Source of the DNA: an uncultured Oscillospiraceae bacterium
Lineage (GTDB): Bacteria; Bacillota; Clostridia; Oscillospirales; Oscillospiraceae
Assembly: GCA_900756575.1 (NCBI GenBank)
Contig: CAAEKQ010000072.1
Span: 1 to 32,894, forward strand
DNA length: 32,894 nucleotides
Reading direction: 5' to 3'
Every line of letters begins with the position of its first letter. Positions within the stretch are counted from its first letter, which is position 1. Position numbers and translations under genes: made by a program. Positions 1 to 7,991 of this stretch are shown here, piece by piece. The notes under the pieces are model-generated. The model worked only from the letters and a program-made list of their open reading frames with translations, searched no databases and was not told where the DNA came from.

Positions 1-413
1 TGTAAATAAGTGATCCCCATTTGCAGCTGATACCGGGCGAGGCCGTTCTCGTCCACGGCAACCGGGTATGCGCTGCTGAGGATTTCAATTGATTGACATT
101 TCCGCCCGTCCCCCAGATCGGGGAGCCGCCGGAAAAGATTCTGCGTCTGAATCCAGCTGTCGAAGGATTCAAACCACTCCATGTTTTCCACCTGATTTTC
201 CACATCCGGGCCGTAAAACATGGAGGACGCAAGGTTAAACTGGAATTGCCGCCGGGAACTGCCGTCCATGTACTCCTTGAGCACCGGTTCACACGGCACG
301 CTCTCAATGCTGTAGTATCTGGCGCTCTCGGGCAGCCAGTCCACGTGCATCACGCCGCCGGATAGACCGGGGTACGTCTCCAGATAGTTCCGGATTGCCG
401 CTGTAATGCTCAT
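1..413 (-). CDS. Phage minor capsid / head-completion protein (Minor_capsid_3-like), 3' end cut by window edge
   Basis: The ATG (complement of 411-413) overlaps the stop of the preceding gene as ATGA, so translation is probably coupled. The frame is open for 137 codons to the window edge with no stop, so the C-terminus is missing. The protein begins MSITAAIRNYLETYPGL and contains LPESARYYSIES and SSRRQFQFNLASSMFYG. This pattern and its place as third small gene after the capsid and connector fit the Minor_capsid_3/tail-terminator-like proteins of Firmicutes siphoviruses, which are about 140-150 residues long, so little is probably missing. The family call rests on pattern and synteny, not alignment. 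Confidence 0.6.
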   Translation of the reverse strand, partial: MSITAAIRNYLETYPGLSGGVMHVDWLPESARYYSIESVPCEPVLKEYMDGSSRRQFQFNLASSMFYGPDVENQVENMEWFESFDSWIQTQNLFRRLPDLGDGRKCQSIEILSSAYPVAVDENGLARYQLQMGITYL

Positions 414-754
414 TTCCCGGGCCTCCCTTTGATGTACGCTTCCAGTTCGCGCACGACTGCATCACCCTCAGCTGCCATCATGGCGCGATCCCAATACTGG
501 CAGCGTCGTGGATCACTATGGCGGTAGGGCGTGACGTACTGCTTCCGGGCATAGGGCATGACGTAGGCAATGGCGCTGCCGTCCGGGGCAATCTGGAAGG
601 TGTTTTTCAAGTTGCCCTGATCCATTGGCACATACTTATCACTGCGGCGGCGCACGTTGGCAGCCAGTGCTTTCCGGGCGGCGTTAGAGCTGCCCAGGCC
701 GTACTTGCGGCAGATTGCGGTGGTGTCGATGTTGGTGAAAACCTTCACGCTCAT
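410..754 (-). CDS. Phage minor capsid protein (Minor_capsid_2-like)
   Basis: 114 residues beginning MSVKVFTNIDTTAICRKYGL. The ATG at 754-752 overlaps the upstream stop (753-751) as ATGA, with GGAGG about 10 bases upstream, so I reject the longer in-frame start at 796. The protein is basic in the middle (ANVRRRSDKYVPMDQGNLKNTF) and has the PYARKQY and RRCQYWDRAM patterns that I associate with Minor_capsid_2/HK97 gp10-like head-closure proteins. It sits in the usual order connector, minor capsid 1, 2, 3. It probably acts at the head-tail joint; this is inferred from family and position. Confidence 0.65.
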   Translation of the reverse strand: MSVKVFTNIDTTAICRKYGLGSSNAARKALAANVRRRSDKYVPMDQGNLKNTFQIAPDGSAIAYVMPYARKQYVTPYRHSDPRRCQYWDRAMMAAEGDAVVRELEAYIKGRPGK

Positions 755-1140
755 TTTGCAGTCACCTCCCAGTGATCCATGGTGGAGCCATACCAATGGT
801 CTGTGATGCTGGCAATCAGCTTGCAGCCCGGTACCGCCTTTTGGATGGCCCCGGTGATTTCGCCGTCAGGCCCTTCACCTGGGATAATTGCATCCCCGGG
901 CTGTAGCGTCCAAATATCATCATGAGATTCAGCGGCGGCATAAGCGGCGGGGGTGACATACCCCTCGCGATGGGGCAGAATCAGCAGGCACTCCAGCTGT
1001 CCGCCGGTCACGCCGGTGACGCTGAGGGATGTACCAACGCCGGAACGCCAGTACACCCCATTCAGTACCCTGCGCCCCCATTGGGCGGGATTGTCATTGC
1101 CATGCCGGTTATAGATGGTAACCGTCTGATTAAACATCAT
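751..1140 (-). CDS. Phage minor capsid protein (Minor_capsid_1-like, head-tail joining)
   Basis: 129 residues starting MMFNQTVTIYNRHG. The ATG at 1140-1138 overlaps the stop of the connector gene (1139-1137) as ATGA, and a G-rich run lies just upstream; a GTG at 1149 is the alternative start. The protein is probably mainly beta, with WRSGVGTSLSVTG near the start and GEITGAIQKAVPG near the end. This matches Minor_capsid_1/head-tail joining proteins that follow the connector in SPP1-like and related siphoviruses. Function is by synteny and general pattern only. Confidence 0.6.
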   Translation of the reverse strand: MMFNQTVTIYNRHGNDNPAQWGRRVLNGVYWRSGVGTSLSVTGVTGGQLECLLILPHREGYVTPAAYAAAESHDDIWTLQPGDAIIPGEGPDGEITGAIQKAVPGCKLIASITDHWYGSTMDHWEVTAK

Positions 1141-1487
1141 CCGGGCCACCCCCGATACAGCAGACCGGTATCACCCAACCACTGGCGAATGATACCGGCA
1201 TATACCTGGCTGTCCGTCTGGCTGCCGTTGCCGTCCACATAGGACTGGCTCCAGCTGCCCACGGACTGGGAAGCAAGGTTGCCGCCGTTACTCCGCTGAT
1301 ATGCAGCGTCCACAAGGTCGTCGAAGCACTGCTGGATCAGCGCCCCGTGGTCGTCGTCACTGTAAACTCGGCCAAAGGTGCGGCTATAGAGGTGCCGCCA
1401 TGCGGTGCGGCTTGCTACCTGGAGGTCGTCCCCGGTCAGCTTGCCGCCGTCGGCGGAATAGCCGGTAATCAGCTCATCAAGGGTCAA
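1137..1487 (-). CDS. Phage head-tail connector protein
   Basis: 116 residues. The best start is TTG at 1487 with GGAGGT 8 bases upstream; the ATG inside that ribosome binding site is in a frame that stops after a few codons. The fold looks helical, with an N-terminal helix (TLDELITGY), then WRHLYSRTFGRVY, then LVDAAYQRSNGGNLASQSVGSWSQ, and a C-terminal helix ending LLYRGWPG. Small helical connectors (gp6/gp15-type adaptors) are placed directly after the major capsid gene in this type of phage and form the ring under the portal. The stop overlaps the next gene by 4 bases. Confidence 0.7.
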   Translation of the reverse strand: MTLDELITGYSADGGKLTGDDLQVASRTAWRHLYSRTFGRVYSDDDHGALIQQCFDDLVDAAYQRSNGGNLASQSVGSWSQSYVDGNGSQTDSQVYAGIIRQWLGDTGLLYRGWPG

Positions 1488-1503
1488 GCCGCATCACCTC
1501 CGC

Positions 1504-2406
1504 TCAGGGCTTCTTATGCACGTAGACGCCAGCCAGCTTGTTCTCATATACATCTGCAATGCCCACATTGTGGTATGCAAATCTATAGGCATCGGCGGTC
1601 TGGTTGAGCTCGGGGGAAATGATCTTGGGCGCGACGTGCTTGGTAAACTGGATGATGGCGGGTTTGTGAATGACCATGAAGTTCAGGTCTTTGCCGCCGG
1701 TGGCCTTCATAAAGCCGCCCTCCCGCTGATCGTCGGTGGTCAGAGTGTCGCCGGAGCCGGTGGTGATGAGCTTGCCGGTCTTCAGCGCCAGCTTGGAATA
1801 GAACCGGCTCTGGGGGATGTCCACCACACCGGCAAAACGGGCCAACACCTCTCGGCTCTTGGTGGTGTCCATATCCTGTACCAGACCATGGAGGGTAGGG
1901 GTGATGAACAGGTATCTGTCTTCCATCGGCACCTCATCCTCATCCATCTGGGTAGTGGCAGCACGAAGGGCGGACACCACATCCGCGCCGGTGGACAAAG
2001 CGCCGGAAACCTTTGTAACTCCAGCCTTGCTGGCGTAGCAGGCAAGCCGGAACGCATCCAGCTCCGGGGCCACCTTGTTCTTGATAAACTCATTTGCCAG
2101 CATCCCGAACGCTAGACTGGCGCTTTCGATGTTGTCCATGGTGTCCACATTGAACATACGGCCACGGTCGTAGTTGCAGGCAATGGTTTCATTGGCGAGA
2201 GTCACATCACCATCTACATAACCGCTATTACGGTCGTAGTCGCCCAGACCCTGAAGATTCATAATAGGGATGATAAGCTCGCCAAAGTTGGCGCCCTCCC
2301 GAACCAGGGTGGGGTCACCATCCAAGATGGAAGTCAGAGACGCCTTGCGGTATGCTTCGTCCAGCAGAGGGACGAACTTCTTCGCGGCAGAAATACTGTT
2401 TGCCAT
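1504..2406 (-). CDS. Major capsid protein
   Basis: 300 residues, the expected size. It starts MANSISAAKKFVPLLDEAYRKASLT, a typical beginning for capsid proteins of this phage group, followed by GELIIPIMNLQGLGDY and later LYVFITP-like, PQSRFYSKLALK and LNFMVIHKPAIIQF segments. The ATG at 2406 has GGAGG 7 bases upstream. It lies directly after the scaffold gene (15-base gap), as expected for procapsid assembly genes, and before the connector. There is no obvious N-terminal prohead protease delta domain, consistent with use of a separate scaffold protein. Confidence 0.88.
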   Translation of the reverse strand: MANSISAAKKFVPLLDEAYRKASLTSILDGDPTLVREGANFGELIIPIMNLQGLGDYDRNSGYVDGDVTLANETIACNYDRGRMFNVDTMDNIESASLAFGMLANEFIKNKVAPELDAFRLACYASKAGVTKVSGALSTGADVVSALRAATTQMDEDEVPMEDRYLFITPTLHGLVQDMDTTKSREVLARFAGVVDIPQSRFYSKLALKTGKLITTGSGDTLTTDDQREGGFMKATGGKDLNFMVIHKPAIIQFTKHVAPKIISPELNQTADAYRFAYHNVGIADVYENKLAGVYVHKKP

Positions 2407-2421
2407 AAAATTTCCTCCTTA

Positions 2422-2991
2422 TCAGGTTAGACCGAAAGCCTTGCGCAACTCTGCATCAAAGGTGCTTCCAATCTGTGTTTTCTGCCCACCGCCAACGGTA
2501 ATGGTGGGCGTAGGTTCATCCGGTGCAAATGCGCCGGGGTCAGAATCTTTGTAGCCCTTGGTAAAATCGTCCAGGCCCAGCAGCTTGCCGTCCTGGAGCG
2601 TCAGACCCTTGGCCGTCAGGTCAGACACAAAGGCCTTTTTTGCCGAGGCGCTGGTGAACTTGATCCCGCTGACGGCGGTTTCTACAGCATGGCTGTACTT
2701 AACGCCCTCCAGCTGATCCTTGAGCGCCTGGGTGTCGGTGTTGTACTTGGTTTCCCAGTCCGCCGCCGCCTGTTTAATGCCGTCAATGTCCATGTCTTTG
2801 TAAGACTGGATAGCGGTATTGGCGTCACTGAGCTGGGTTTTCAGGCCATCCCGCTCAGTGGTCAGGGTGGTGATGGTGTTCTGCATTTCGGTCTTGGTCT
2901 TGCCGTCCTCTGCCATGATCTGATCAATGAGCTCGTCAGACAGGTGGGCACCGCCGCCGATATCCAGATTCTTGAGATAGTCGCGTTTCAT
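2422..2991 (-). CDS. Phage scaffold protein (GP20 family)
   Basis: 189 residues, strongly charged. A heptad-rich segment runs from about residue 30 to 90 (KTEMQNTITTLTTERDGLKT onward) and should form a coiled coil. It is followed by an alpha/beta region (SASAKKAFVSDLTAKGL) and a C-terminus with DAELRKAFGLT. This is the GP20-type scaffolding layout: internal core protein that shapes the procapsid and then leaves. The ATG at 2991 has an AGGAG motif 6 bases upstream. The gap before it (2992-3131) holds a terminator, so scaffold and capsid may be expressed at a level separate from the packaging genes. Confidence 0.85.
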   Translation of the reverse strand: MKRDYLKNLDIGGGAHLSDELIDQIMAEDGKTKTEMQNTITTLTTERDGLKTQLSDANTAIQSYKDMDIDGIKQAAADWETKYNTDTQALKDQLEGVKYSHAVETAVSGIKFTSASAKKAFVSDLTAKGLTLQDGKLLGLDDFTKGYKDSDPGAFAPDEPTPTITVGGGQKTQIGSTFDAELRKAFGLT

Positions 2992-3131
2992 ATCGTTCTC
3001 CTTTGCCTGCTCCGCTGATATTTACCGGGGTTGCGATCCCCGCGCAGGTGTGCCACGTCCCACCCGGCACCCGGTGAAATGGTATAACAAAAGCCCACAC
3101 CCAGCAGGGCGCAGGCTTGGTTATATGAAAT
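2992..3131 (-). other. 140-base gap between immunity-like gene and scaffold gene, two hairpins
   Basis: No gene is seen here. It holds the terminator listed separately (3085-3117), a second short hairpin at 3026-3042 (CGGGG/CCCCG with a 7-base loop), and the scaffold ribosome binding site. I see no convincing minus-strand promoter between the terminator and the scaffold start. Confidence 0.5.
3085..3117 (-). terminator. Intrinsic terminator between MuF/immunity pair and scaffold gene
   Basis: On the minus strand, 11 consecutive pairs can form (AGCCTGCGCCC with GGGTGTGGGCT, three of them G-U) around a 4-base TGCT loop, followed by TTTTGTTAT. It lies 15 bases after the stop of the small gene at 3132 and upstream of scaffold. 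Partial read-through would be needed if the late operon has only one promoter. Confidence 0.65.
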
Positions 3132-3365
3132 TTAGATTAGCTTGGGGGATACGGTGAATACATCAATGATTTCCTCAAAAATTTGTCCCAACTCGGTTGG
3201 GGTTCCGTCGTTTTCGTAGGAATATGGGAAATCGTCAGTGATTTGGTTATACAGAGCTTCTAAATCAGCGGGTGAGTAATCCCGAGTGTCCGAAAGCTCT
3301 ATGTTGAGTTCTCGTTTCAGAGCGGCGCGTGCTTTCTCAGAAAAACACGAAGCTACATTTTTCAC
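3132..3365 (-). CDS. Small acidic protein, putative immunity protein for the MuF toxin domain
   Basis: 77 residues starting with GTG at 3365, two bases after the stop of the minor head gene, with a GGGGG run about 8 bases upstream. It is rich in Asp/Glu and aromatic residues in its second half (DDFPYSYENDGTPTELGQ, IFEEIIDVFTVSPK). I do not recognise a named family. The reason for the call is position: it directly follows, and is probably co-translated with, a MuF-type head protein that carries a toxin-like nuclease domain, then comes a terminator. In polymorphic toxin systems the immunity gene sits exactly there. It could instead be a small structural accessory protein. Confidence 0.5.
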   Translation of the reverse strand: MKNVASCFSEKARAALKRELNIELSDTRDYSPADLEALYNQITDDFPYSYENDGTPTELGQIFEEIIDVFTVSPKLI

Positions 3366-3366
3366 A

Positions 3367-4806
3367 TCAGGAGCCCCCTTTCAATTTCTGCGCCCTGTTT
3401 GTGCTTGTCGGCCATACAGTGACTGCTTTCCCGGTTTCGGTATTGAGTACTACTGTGGCCGTCTCACCAATAAACTGCTGGCTCATGTCTGCCCTAATCT
3501 TACCGATTCTTAGTGGTGTTGTCAAGGCGTTCACAATATCTCCCTCGCTTACACCACGCTCATTGCACCGGGCGAAAATATGTGGTGAAACTTCCGTCAC
3601 AACTACACCGGTACTTGCGGTTGTGCCCGTAATCGCTTGGCTGAATTGTTCAAACTTTCTTGCCGCCCACGACGCCTTCCCGGCTTCACCCCTTCCAAAT
3701 GTCCCAATCTGAGACCGGCTGGAATCCCGCCTGCGGCCCGTCTGTCGGAGGAAATTCGCTTCCTTCTCCCGCCACTGCTTGAGCTTCACGGCGGCCTGTG
3801 TGGTGTCGAGACCAGCTGCATCCATAGCCGTGTATTCGCGCTTCCAGCGGCGGATGCCCCGCTCAAAATAGCGCTGCTGCTGGGAGGCTTCGTATTCCGT
3901 CAGCGCCTTGCCGTTATAGGTGCAGGTCTTGCGCTGGTATTCTTTGAGGATATCATCGGAGTAGGCCGATTCGTAACCGAGGAAGAAGGGATGATAGGAG
4001 TGGCGGCAGTTCCATCCGCCCAGGCCTGCGCCGGTACCGTATCCAGTCCCGGCGGCCAAAGTGGGATAGCCCGGTGTCTTACCGTATCGAGAAAACACCT
4101 TGCCCTGCCATAGGGCGTGCTCCGGTCTGGCTCCTGCGTGGGCGGTAGTTTCCACAAGGTCGCAGTCCAATTCGTCCAGGAGCTCATCCTGCACCGCCAT
4201 GGCCGCCTGATTGATACCAGTCACCAAAGCGCGGCGCACTGCAACCTCGACATGATTCCGGTGCTTACTGGGGTAACTGATCACCTGTATGCCTCTTGCG
4301 CACAGCTCTTTGATGGCCCGTCGGCCTGCCGTCTGCGGGTCAATGGTGCCGGTTGCAGCTGCAAGCCACGCCGAATCCATGGCCCGGGTGAATTCCTTGG
4401 CGGTTTCTGCCGCCAAAGTGCCCGTGAGGTTCCGGAAGGTCTGATTTGTCCGTTTGAGCCCGGAATTGATTACGTTGTTAATCGCTGCACGGTCAATGGC
4501 ATCATCAGACCAGGCACCGGCAGCAGCGTAATACCGCTTGTCCTGGTTGATGGTCTCCTGCCCAGCGTCCGCCATGGCCTGTTGTATGGCCTGCTCTGTT
4601 TTCCCGGTATACTTGGACAGAATCCGGGCAATATCGGAGCGCATAACGCCCACAGCCTCCAGATGGTCAGCTTCCCATTGATCTTGGCTTGTCCATCCGT
4701 ACTTGACAATGCGGGTAGCCATCTTGGACAGCACCGCATCTTCCATCTCCTGAATCAGCTCGATCACGGCGTCAGGGAGCGATTCCAGGTATTCAGGGGG
4801 CAGCAT
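3367..4806 (-). CDS. Phage minor head protein (MuF/SPP1 gp7-like) with C-terminal BECR-type toxin-like domain
   Basis: 479 residues, ATG at 4806 overlapping the portal stop by one base with GGAGG upstream. Residues about 1-330 are a MuF/minor capsid type 2 protein: a helical N-terminus, then RRALVTGINQAA, ETTAHAGARPEHALWQGKV and GGWNCRHSYHPFFLG, the typical HAGARPEH and NCRH motifs. This part acts in head morphogenesis and is packaged in the head. After a basic linker, residues about 405-470 (SPHIFARCNERGVSEGDI, then QQFIGETATVVLNTETG and VTVWPT) resemble the small barnase/EndoU/colicin/RelE-like nuclease domains found at the C-terminus of some phage MuF proteins. His 409, the ERG stretch and the VTVWPT strand are candidates for the active region. 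The enzymatic activity is inferred. The next gene may be its immunity protein. Confidence 0.8.
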   Translation of the reverse strand: MLPPEYLESLPDAVIELIQEMEDAVLSKMATRIVKYGWTSQDQWEADHLEAVGVMRSDIARILSKYTGKTEQAIQQAMADAGQETINQDKRYYAAAGAWSDDAIDRAAINNVINSGLKRTNQTFRNLTGTLAAETAKEFTRAMDSAWLAAATGTIDPQTAGRRAIKELCARGIQVISYPSKHRNHVEVAVRRALVTGINQAAMAVQDELLDELDCDLVETTAHAGARPEHALWQGKVFSRYGKTPGYPTLAAGTGYGTGAGLGGWNCRHSYHPFFLGYESAYSDDILKEYQRKTCTYNGKALTEYEASQQQRYFERGIRRWKREYTAMDAAGLDTTQAAVKLKQWREKEANFLRQTGRRRDSSRSQIGTFGRGEAGKASWAARKFEQFSQAITGTTASTGVVVTEVSPHIFARCNERGVSEGDIVNALTTPLRIGKIRADMSQQFIGETATVVLNTETGKAVTVWPTSTNRAQKLKGGS

Positions 4807-6179
4807 TACGCGCCTCCAAACATATCAATGGTGTTCCCGCTATCCGCAAGGTATTCCTGCTGTGCGGTTTCCGCATCAACGCCGAAATACCAGCATAGCA
4901 GCTGCTCGGGCTTGAGGATACCGGCCTGCACCATCTGCATCCGGCGGGAGAACTCCTGCTGGGTGTCCTCGAAGATGCCGTCGCCGTAGGTCACGGCGGG
5001 GGTCAGCTCACCAGCCGGGGCAAGATTGTACAGGTGGCACATGATGCCCATGGCATATACCACATCAAGCAGGCCCTGGGTGATGCCCTGTTGCTGAATT
5101 GCAGCGCAGGTGTTGTAGGTGGTGCGATCCTGGGATATGATCTGCGTCGCGGTGACAGCGCCGGTGCGCTCATCTATCGCCAGCGTGCCGGGGGATAGGT
5201 GACACTGGTTTTCCACCATGTGCAGGATGGCCTTGAGACCGGTCATGTACTCCGCCGTGCGAATGGAAGGCGAATAGTCCTGGAATGGGCTGTGCTCTTC
5301 CGCCGGATCAAGGATGTAGGTATCGGTGGTCGGGTCTTGGTATCTCGCCCCACGGAAGGGCTTGCGCTTACCGTCCGGCACAATCGCCTGACGCTCCACG
5401 ATGTTCTTCCGCCGCCCGGAGTGCAGCTCATAAATCATGTCGGAGTACACCTGGTCAAATTCCATGATGCCTTCCATGGCATTTGCATAGATGCTGACGG
5501 GCAGGGGAGACGCATCATCAACGGTATTTGCAAAGGGCATCTGAATACAGCCAAACAGCGGCTGCTTTACACCATCAATGGTGATTTCCGGCTCCAGGTC
5601 TGCCCACTGGGGGACAGTCTCAAGGGGCACGGTGCCGCCCAGCACATCACCATTGGAACTGTGCGCCGTGTTGGTGATAATCAGCTGCTTACCGTCGCAA
5701 TCGAACTTCTCAATACGGACGTACTCCCGCTTGCCGACATCCCGGTAGTCCACGAAGTATCCCGCCATCACTCGCCCGTCCGGCGCATAGCGGGTAGGGA
5801 AAAACCGCCCCGGCTGAACCAAATCAAAGTAGAACTGACCGTTTTGGACGAATGGCCGGATGATGATCTGACCACCAGCCGCCGCCAGCTGAACAGCATT
5901 GTGGAGCCGACGGGTAAGCGGTTGCAGCTGCTCCTCGATGTACTCAGCACGTTTGCTGGTGCCGCAGGAGATAGATAGCTCATTGGTTACCAGGGTAGCT
6001 ACAAAGCCGGTGATGGTGGACGGAAGGCCCGACAAGCGAACCTTATTATTCTGCCAGTCAGGGTTGTTGTAAAAGGCGTTGAGCCACTTTGTGATAGCTC
6101 CAGCCATGGGAAGCGATATGTCCGCCTCATCCCAGATACCCGCCTGGTTGCGATTGAGAATCTTATCAAACAGCCACAT
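4806..6179 (-). CDS. Phage portal protein (SPP1 gp6-like)
   Basis: 457 residues, a usual size for SPP1-type portals. Features include MAGAITKWLNAFYNN near the N-terminus, AAAGGQIIIRPFVQNGQFYFDLVQPGRFFPT in the middle, DQVYSDMIYELHSGRRKNIV, and a C-terminal helical part with ERTGAVTATQIISQDRTTY that matches the stem/clip part of portals. It forms the dodecameric DNA channel at one head vertex and docks terminase. The ATG at 6179 is two bases after the TerL stop with GAGGTGA upstream. It is flanked by TerL and the minor head gene as expected. Confidence 0.9.
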   Translation of the reverse strand: MWLFDKILNRNQAGIWDEADISLPMAGAITKWLNAFYNNPDWQNNKVRLSGLPSTITGFVATLVTNELSISCGTSKRAEYIEEQLQPLTRRLHNAVQLAAAGGQIIIRPFVQNGQFYFDLVQPGRFFPTRYAPDGRVMAGYFVDYRDVGKREYVRIEKFDCDGKQLIITNTAHSSNGDVLGGTVPLETVPQWADLEPEITIDGVKQPLFGCIQMPFANTVDDASPLPVSIYANAMEGIMEFDQVYSDMIYELHSGRRKNIVERQAIVPDGKRKPFRGARYQDPTTDTYILDPAEEHSPFQDYSPSIRTAEYMTGLKAILHMVENQCHLSPGTLAIDERTGAVTATQIISQDRTTYNTCAAIQQQGITQGLLDVVYAMGIMCHLYNLAPAGELTPAVTYGDGIFEDTQQEFSRRMQMVQAGILKPEQLLCWYFGVDAETAQQEYLADSGNTIDMFGGA

Positions 6180-6181
6180 AA

Positions 6182-7420
6182 TTACTCACCTCGTTTTCTC
6201 CACACCGACTCCATAGCATAGCGCACGGCGTCAATGTGGTGGTTATTGCGATCCGGATAGCCGGAGATTACTTCGCCCGACTTATCCCGGTCATACTCAT
6301 AGTTAAGGAATTCCGCCGCCGTATCCGGGCAACGGTCAGGGTCAATTACAATCTTGTTGAGTGCCTGGAGCCACTTGTGGGAATAATCCACACTGCCCGG
6401 GCCTTTGATGGCGGCGCGGCAATCCAGCCCATACTCCCGGTAGTCCTGCACGGACTTCTTCTCGGCGGAATCGGCGGTAATGCGGTCTGTGCCGGTAAGC
6501 CCGTACTCGATCAGCGCATCCGCCGTCTCACGGTTGCCAGCTTTGCGCCGGGTCAGCTCCCCGAAGATGTACAGCGTCCGCCGCCCTGCGTCGTAGTGCA
6601 TCTGATTGAATGCCCACGGGTCAGGGTAATAGCCCCAGTCCACGCCGTTGTAAATGCGGTCAAACTCCCGGATTTCCGCCGACGTGATTGCCCGGATGTC
6701 CAGGTTATCGAATACCTGTCCGCCGCTGCCATTGGCAACGCCCAGGTACTCATGCTCATAGGCTGCCGGGTTGGTCTCTTTGAGGTGCTCGGCGTCGGCT
6801 ATAAAACGAGGCCCCAGCCAATCCGGCGGAGCCTGTAGAAAGGTGCTCTTGTGTACCAACTGGCCCGGTTTGTTCTGGAGAATATACCGGTTTGCAAAAT
6901 TGTCCCTGGTCTTGGGTGGGTTGAAGGTTTTGAACTCCAGGGCAATAGCACCGCCTCGGAGCACGGACTGCTCAATGTTTCGGGTCTCCTCCAAACCGGC
7001 AAATTGATCCCATTCCTCGAAGTGGAGGATGCCAATATAGCCAAATGGCACCTTGATGGATTTGAGGTTCGCCGGGTCGTCGGTACCGAAGAATAGCACC
7101 TTCTGTCCGGTGGGGAGATAGGTCAGCTCCATGGGGGAGACGGTGGCAAGGAACTTGCCGGACAGCCCCAGCTTGTCAATCGCCCATTGGTACTGCGCAA
7201 ATACGCTCTTGCGCAGGGTGTTGGCAACCTTGCGCAGAACCACCGCATGGATATCCGGGTGCTGGATCAGCTGTAGGATTACCTCAGCCGACACATAGGA
7301 TGATTTAAGGCTGCCGCGCCCACCGGCAAGAACGAACTGCGTATAGTCCCCGGTCTTAACCGCCTGGTGCACCTCACGATAGGCCGGGCCCATCACATCA
7401 GATAATCTACAGGTCGTCAA
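6182..7420 (-). CDS. Terminase large subunit (PBSX-type)
   Basis: 412 residues. ATPase domain: Walker A-like GGRGSLKSS at about 33-41, which uses the Ser/Lys arrangement common in PBSX terminases, and Walker B ILHFEEWDQF at about 133-142. RNase H-like nuclease domain: metal-binding Asp in GVDWGYYPDP (D263), in ITADSAEK (D319) and in HHIDAVRYA (D399). The enzyme drives DNA into the procapsid and cuts concatemers. The start is probably the TTG at 7420, inside the last codons of TerS with GAGGTG 7 bases upstream; an ATG at 7393 is the alternative. Confidence 0.93.
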   Translation of the reverse strand: MTTCRLSDVMGPAYREVHQAVKTGDYTQFVLAGGRGSLKSSYVSAEVILQLIQHPDIHAVVLRKVANTLRKSVFAQYQWAIDKLGLSGKFLATVSPMELTYLPTGQKVLFFGTDDPANLKSIKVPFGYIGILHFEEWDQFAGLEETRNIEQSVLRGGAIALEFKTFNPPKTRDNFANRYILQNKPGQLVHKSTFLQAPPDWLGPRFIADAEHLKETNPAAYEHEYLGVANGSGGQVFDNLDIRAITSAEIREFDRIYNGVDWGYYPDPWAFNQMHYDAGRRTLYIFGELTRRKAGNRETADALIEYGLTGTDRITADSAEKKSVQDYREYGLDCRAAIKGPGSVDYSHKWLQALNKIVIDPDRCPDTAAEFLNYEYDRDKSGEVISGYPDRNNHHIDAVRYAMESVWRKRGE

Positions 7421-7829
7421 CGATGGTCACCTCATTACCCTCTGCCGTCGGTGTAGGCTTATCCCGCCAGCGGTCAGCGCGGCGGTTTTTCAGCCAGAAG
7501 ATTTGAGCGGTGGTATCTCCCGGGATGTGCTTGGTGGTCTGCGTGACCTTCCGCTTGCCGTCGCCGTTGACCTCCACGCGCTCCTCCACATAGTCGTAAC
7601 CCATAGCCCTTTTCAAGAGGGCGTTTTCCACCTCAATGTCAACAACCTCTTTGCCCTTTTTTAGGGCTGCCGAAAGTGCCGGGTACTTGTCTTTCCACTC
7701 TCGGAGTGTGGAGTATGCACAGCCCATATTGTGGGCTATCTGCTCGTCTGTCAGGCCATCGCGGGCCCAACCTTCCAGCAGCAGGAGCCCGTCAGGTTCC
7801 AGCCACCGCTGATATTTGCCGTTTGCCAC
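7407..7829 (-). CDS. Terminase small subunit
   Basis: 140 residues. A helix-turn-helix near the N-terminus (LTDEQIAHNMGCAYSTLREWKDKY) recognises pac/cos DNA. It is followed by an oligomerisation region (VENALLKRAMGYDYVEERVEV) and a C-terminal tail including AQIFWLKNRRADRWRDK, a typical TerS signature. GTG start at 7829 with a moderate ribosome binding site (GGTGAG). Its end overlaps TerL by 14 bases. The region just upstream carries the structured tRNA-like elements rather than another gene. Confidence 0.85.
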   Translation of the reverse strand: MANGKYQRWLEPDGLLLLEGWARDGLTDEQIAHNMGCAYSTLREWKDKYPALSAALKKGKEVVDIEVENALLKRAMGYDYVEERVEVNGDGKRKVTQTTKHIPGDTTAQIFWLKNRRADRWRDKPTPTAEGNEVTIVDDL

Positions 7830-7855
7830 AACGTGCTCACCGCCTTACAGTAATT

Positions 7856-7928
7856 TGGTGCCGGGTGGTGGGCTCGAACCACCATGACGGTTGAAAGGAA
7901 GAAAGGCCGCCTCGCGCCATGCCCCGGC
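7856..7928 (-). ncRNA. tRNA-like element B (intact T arm and acceptor stem, CCA end, no normal anticodon arm)
   Basis: Minus strand, 73 bases. The T arm is perfect: stem GGTGG/CCACC with loop TTCGAGC. The acceptor stem is GCCGGGG with ACCCGGC (6 of 7 pairs), followed by A and an encoded CCA. Between these there are 38 bases that do not form normal D and anticodon arms; a 5-bp stem GGCGG/CCGTC with a pyrimidine-rich 16-base loop is the best fold. So it is either a decayed tRNA or a tRNA mimic. The element lies 26 bases upstream of the TerS start. Confidence 0.5.
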
Positions 7929-7936
7929 ATATATGT

Positions 7937-7974
7937 CCAGGCTTTTTGCACATCACTATGAGAGGTGTGCCTGG
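7937..7974 (-). other. Two-part hairpin between the tRNA-like elements
   Basis: On the minus strand CCAG pairs with CTGG and an inner GCACA pairs with TGTGC, separated by an A-rich bulge. It sits between tRNA-like elements A and B and is part of a continuous structured stretch with no good ORF. Confidence 0.4.
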
Positions 7975-7991
7975 TTCTATCTAAAGTAAAA

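Noticed and set aside
5199..5978. 259-codon plus-strand ORF opposite the portal gene
   Set aside because: Antisense shadow: the portal frame carries family motifs and proper start signals, the opposite one has neither.
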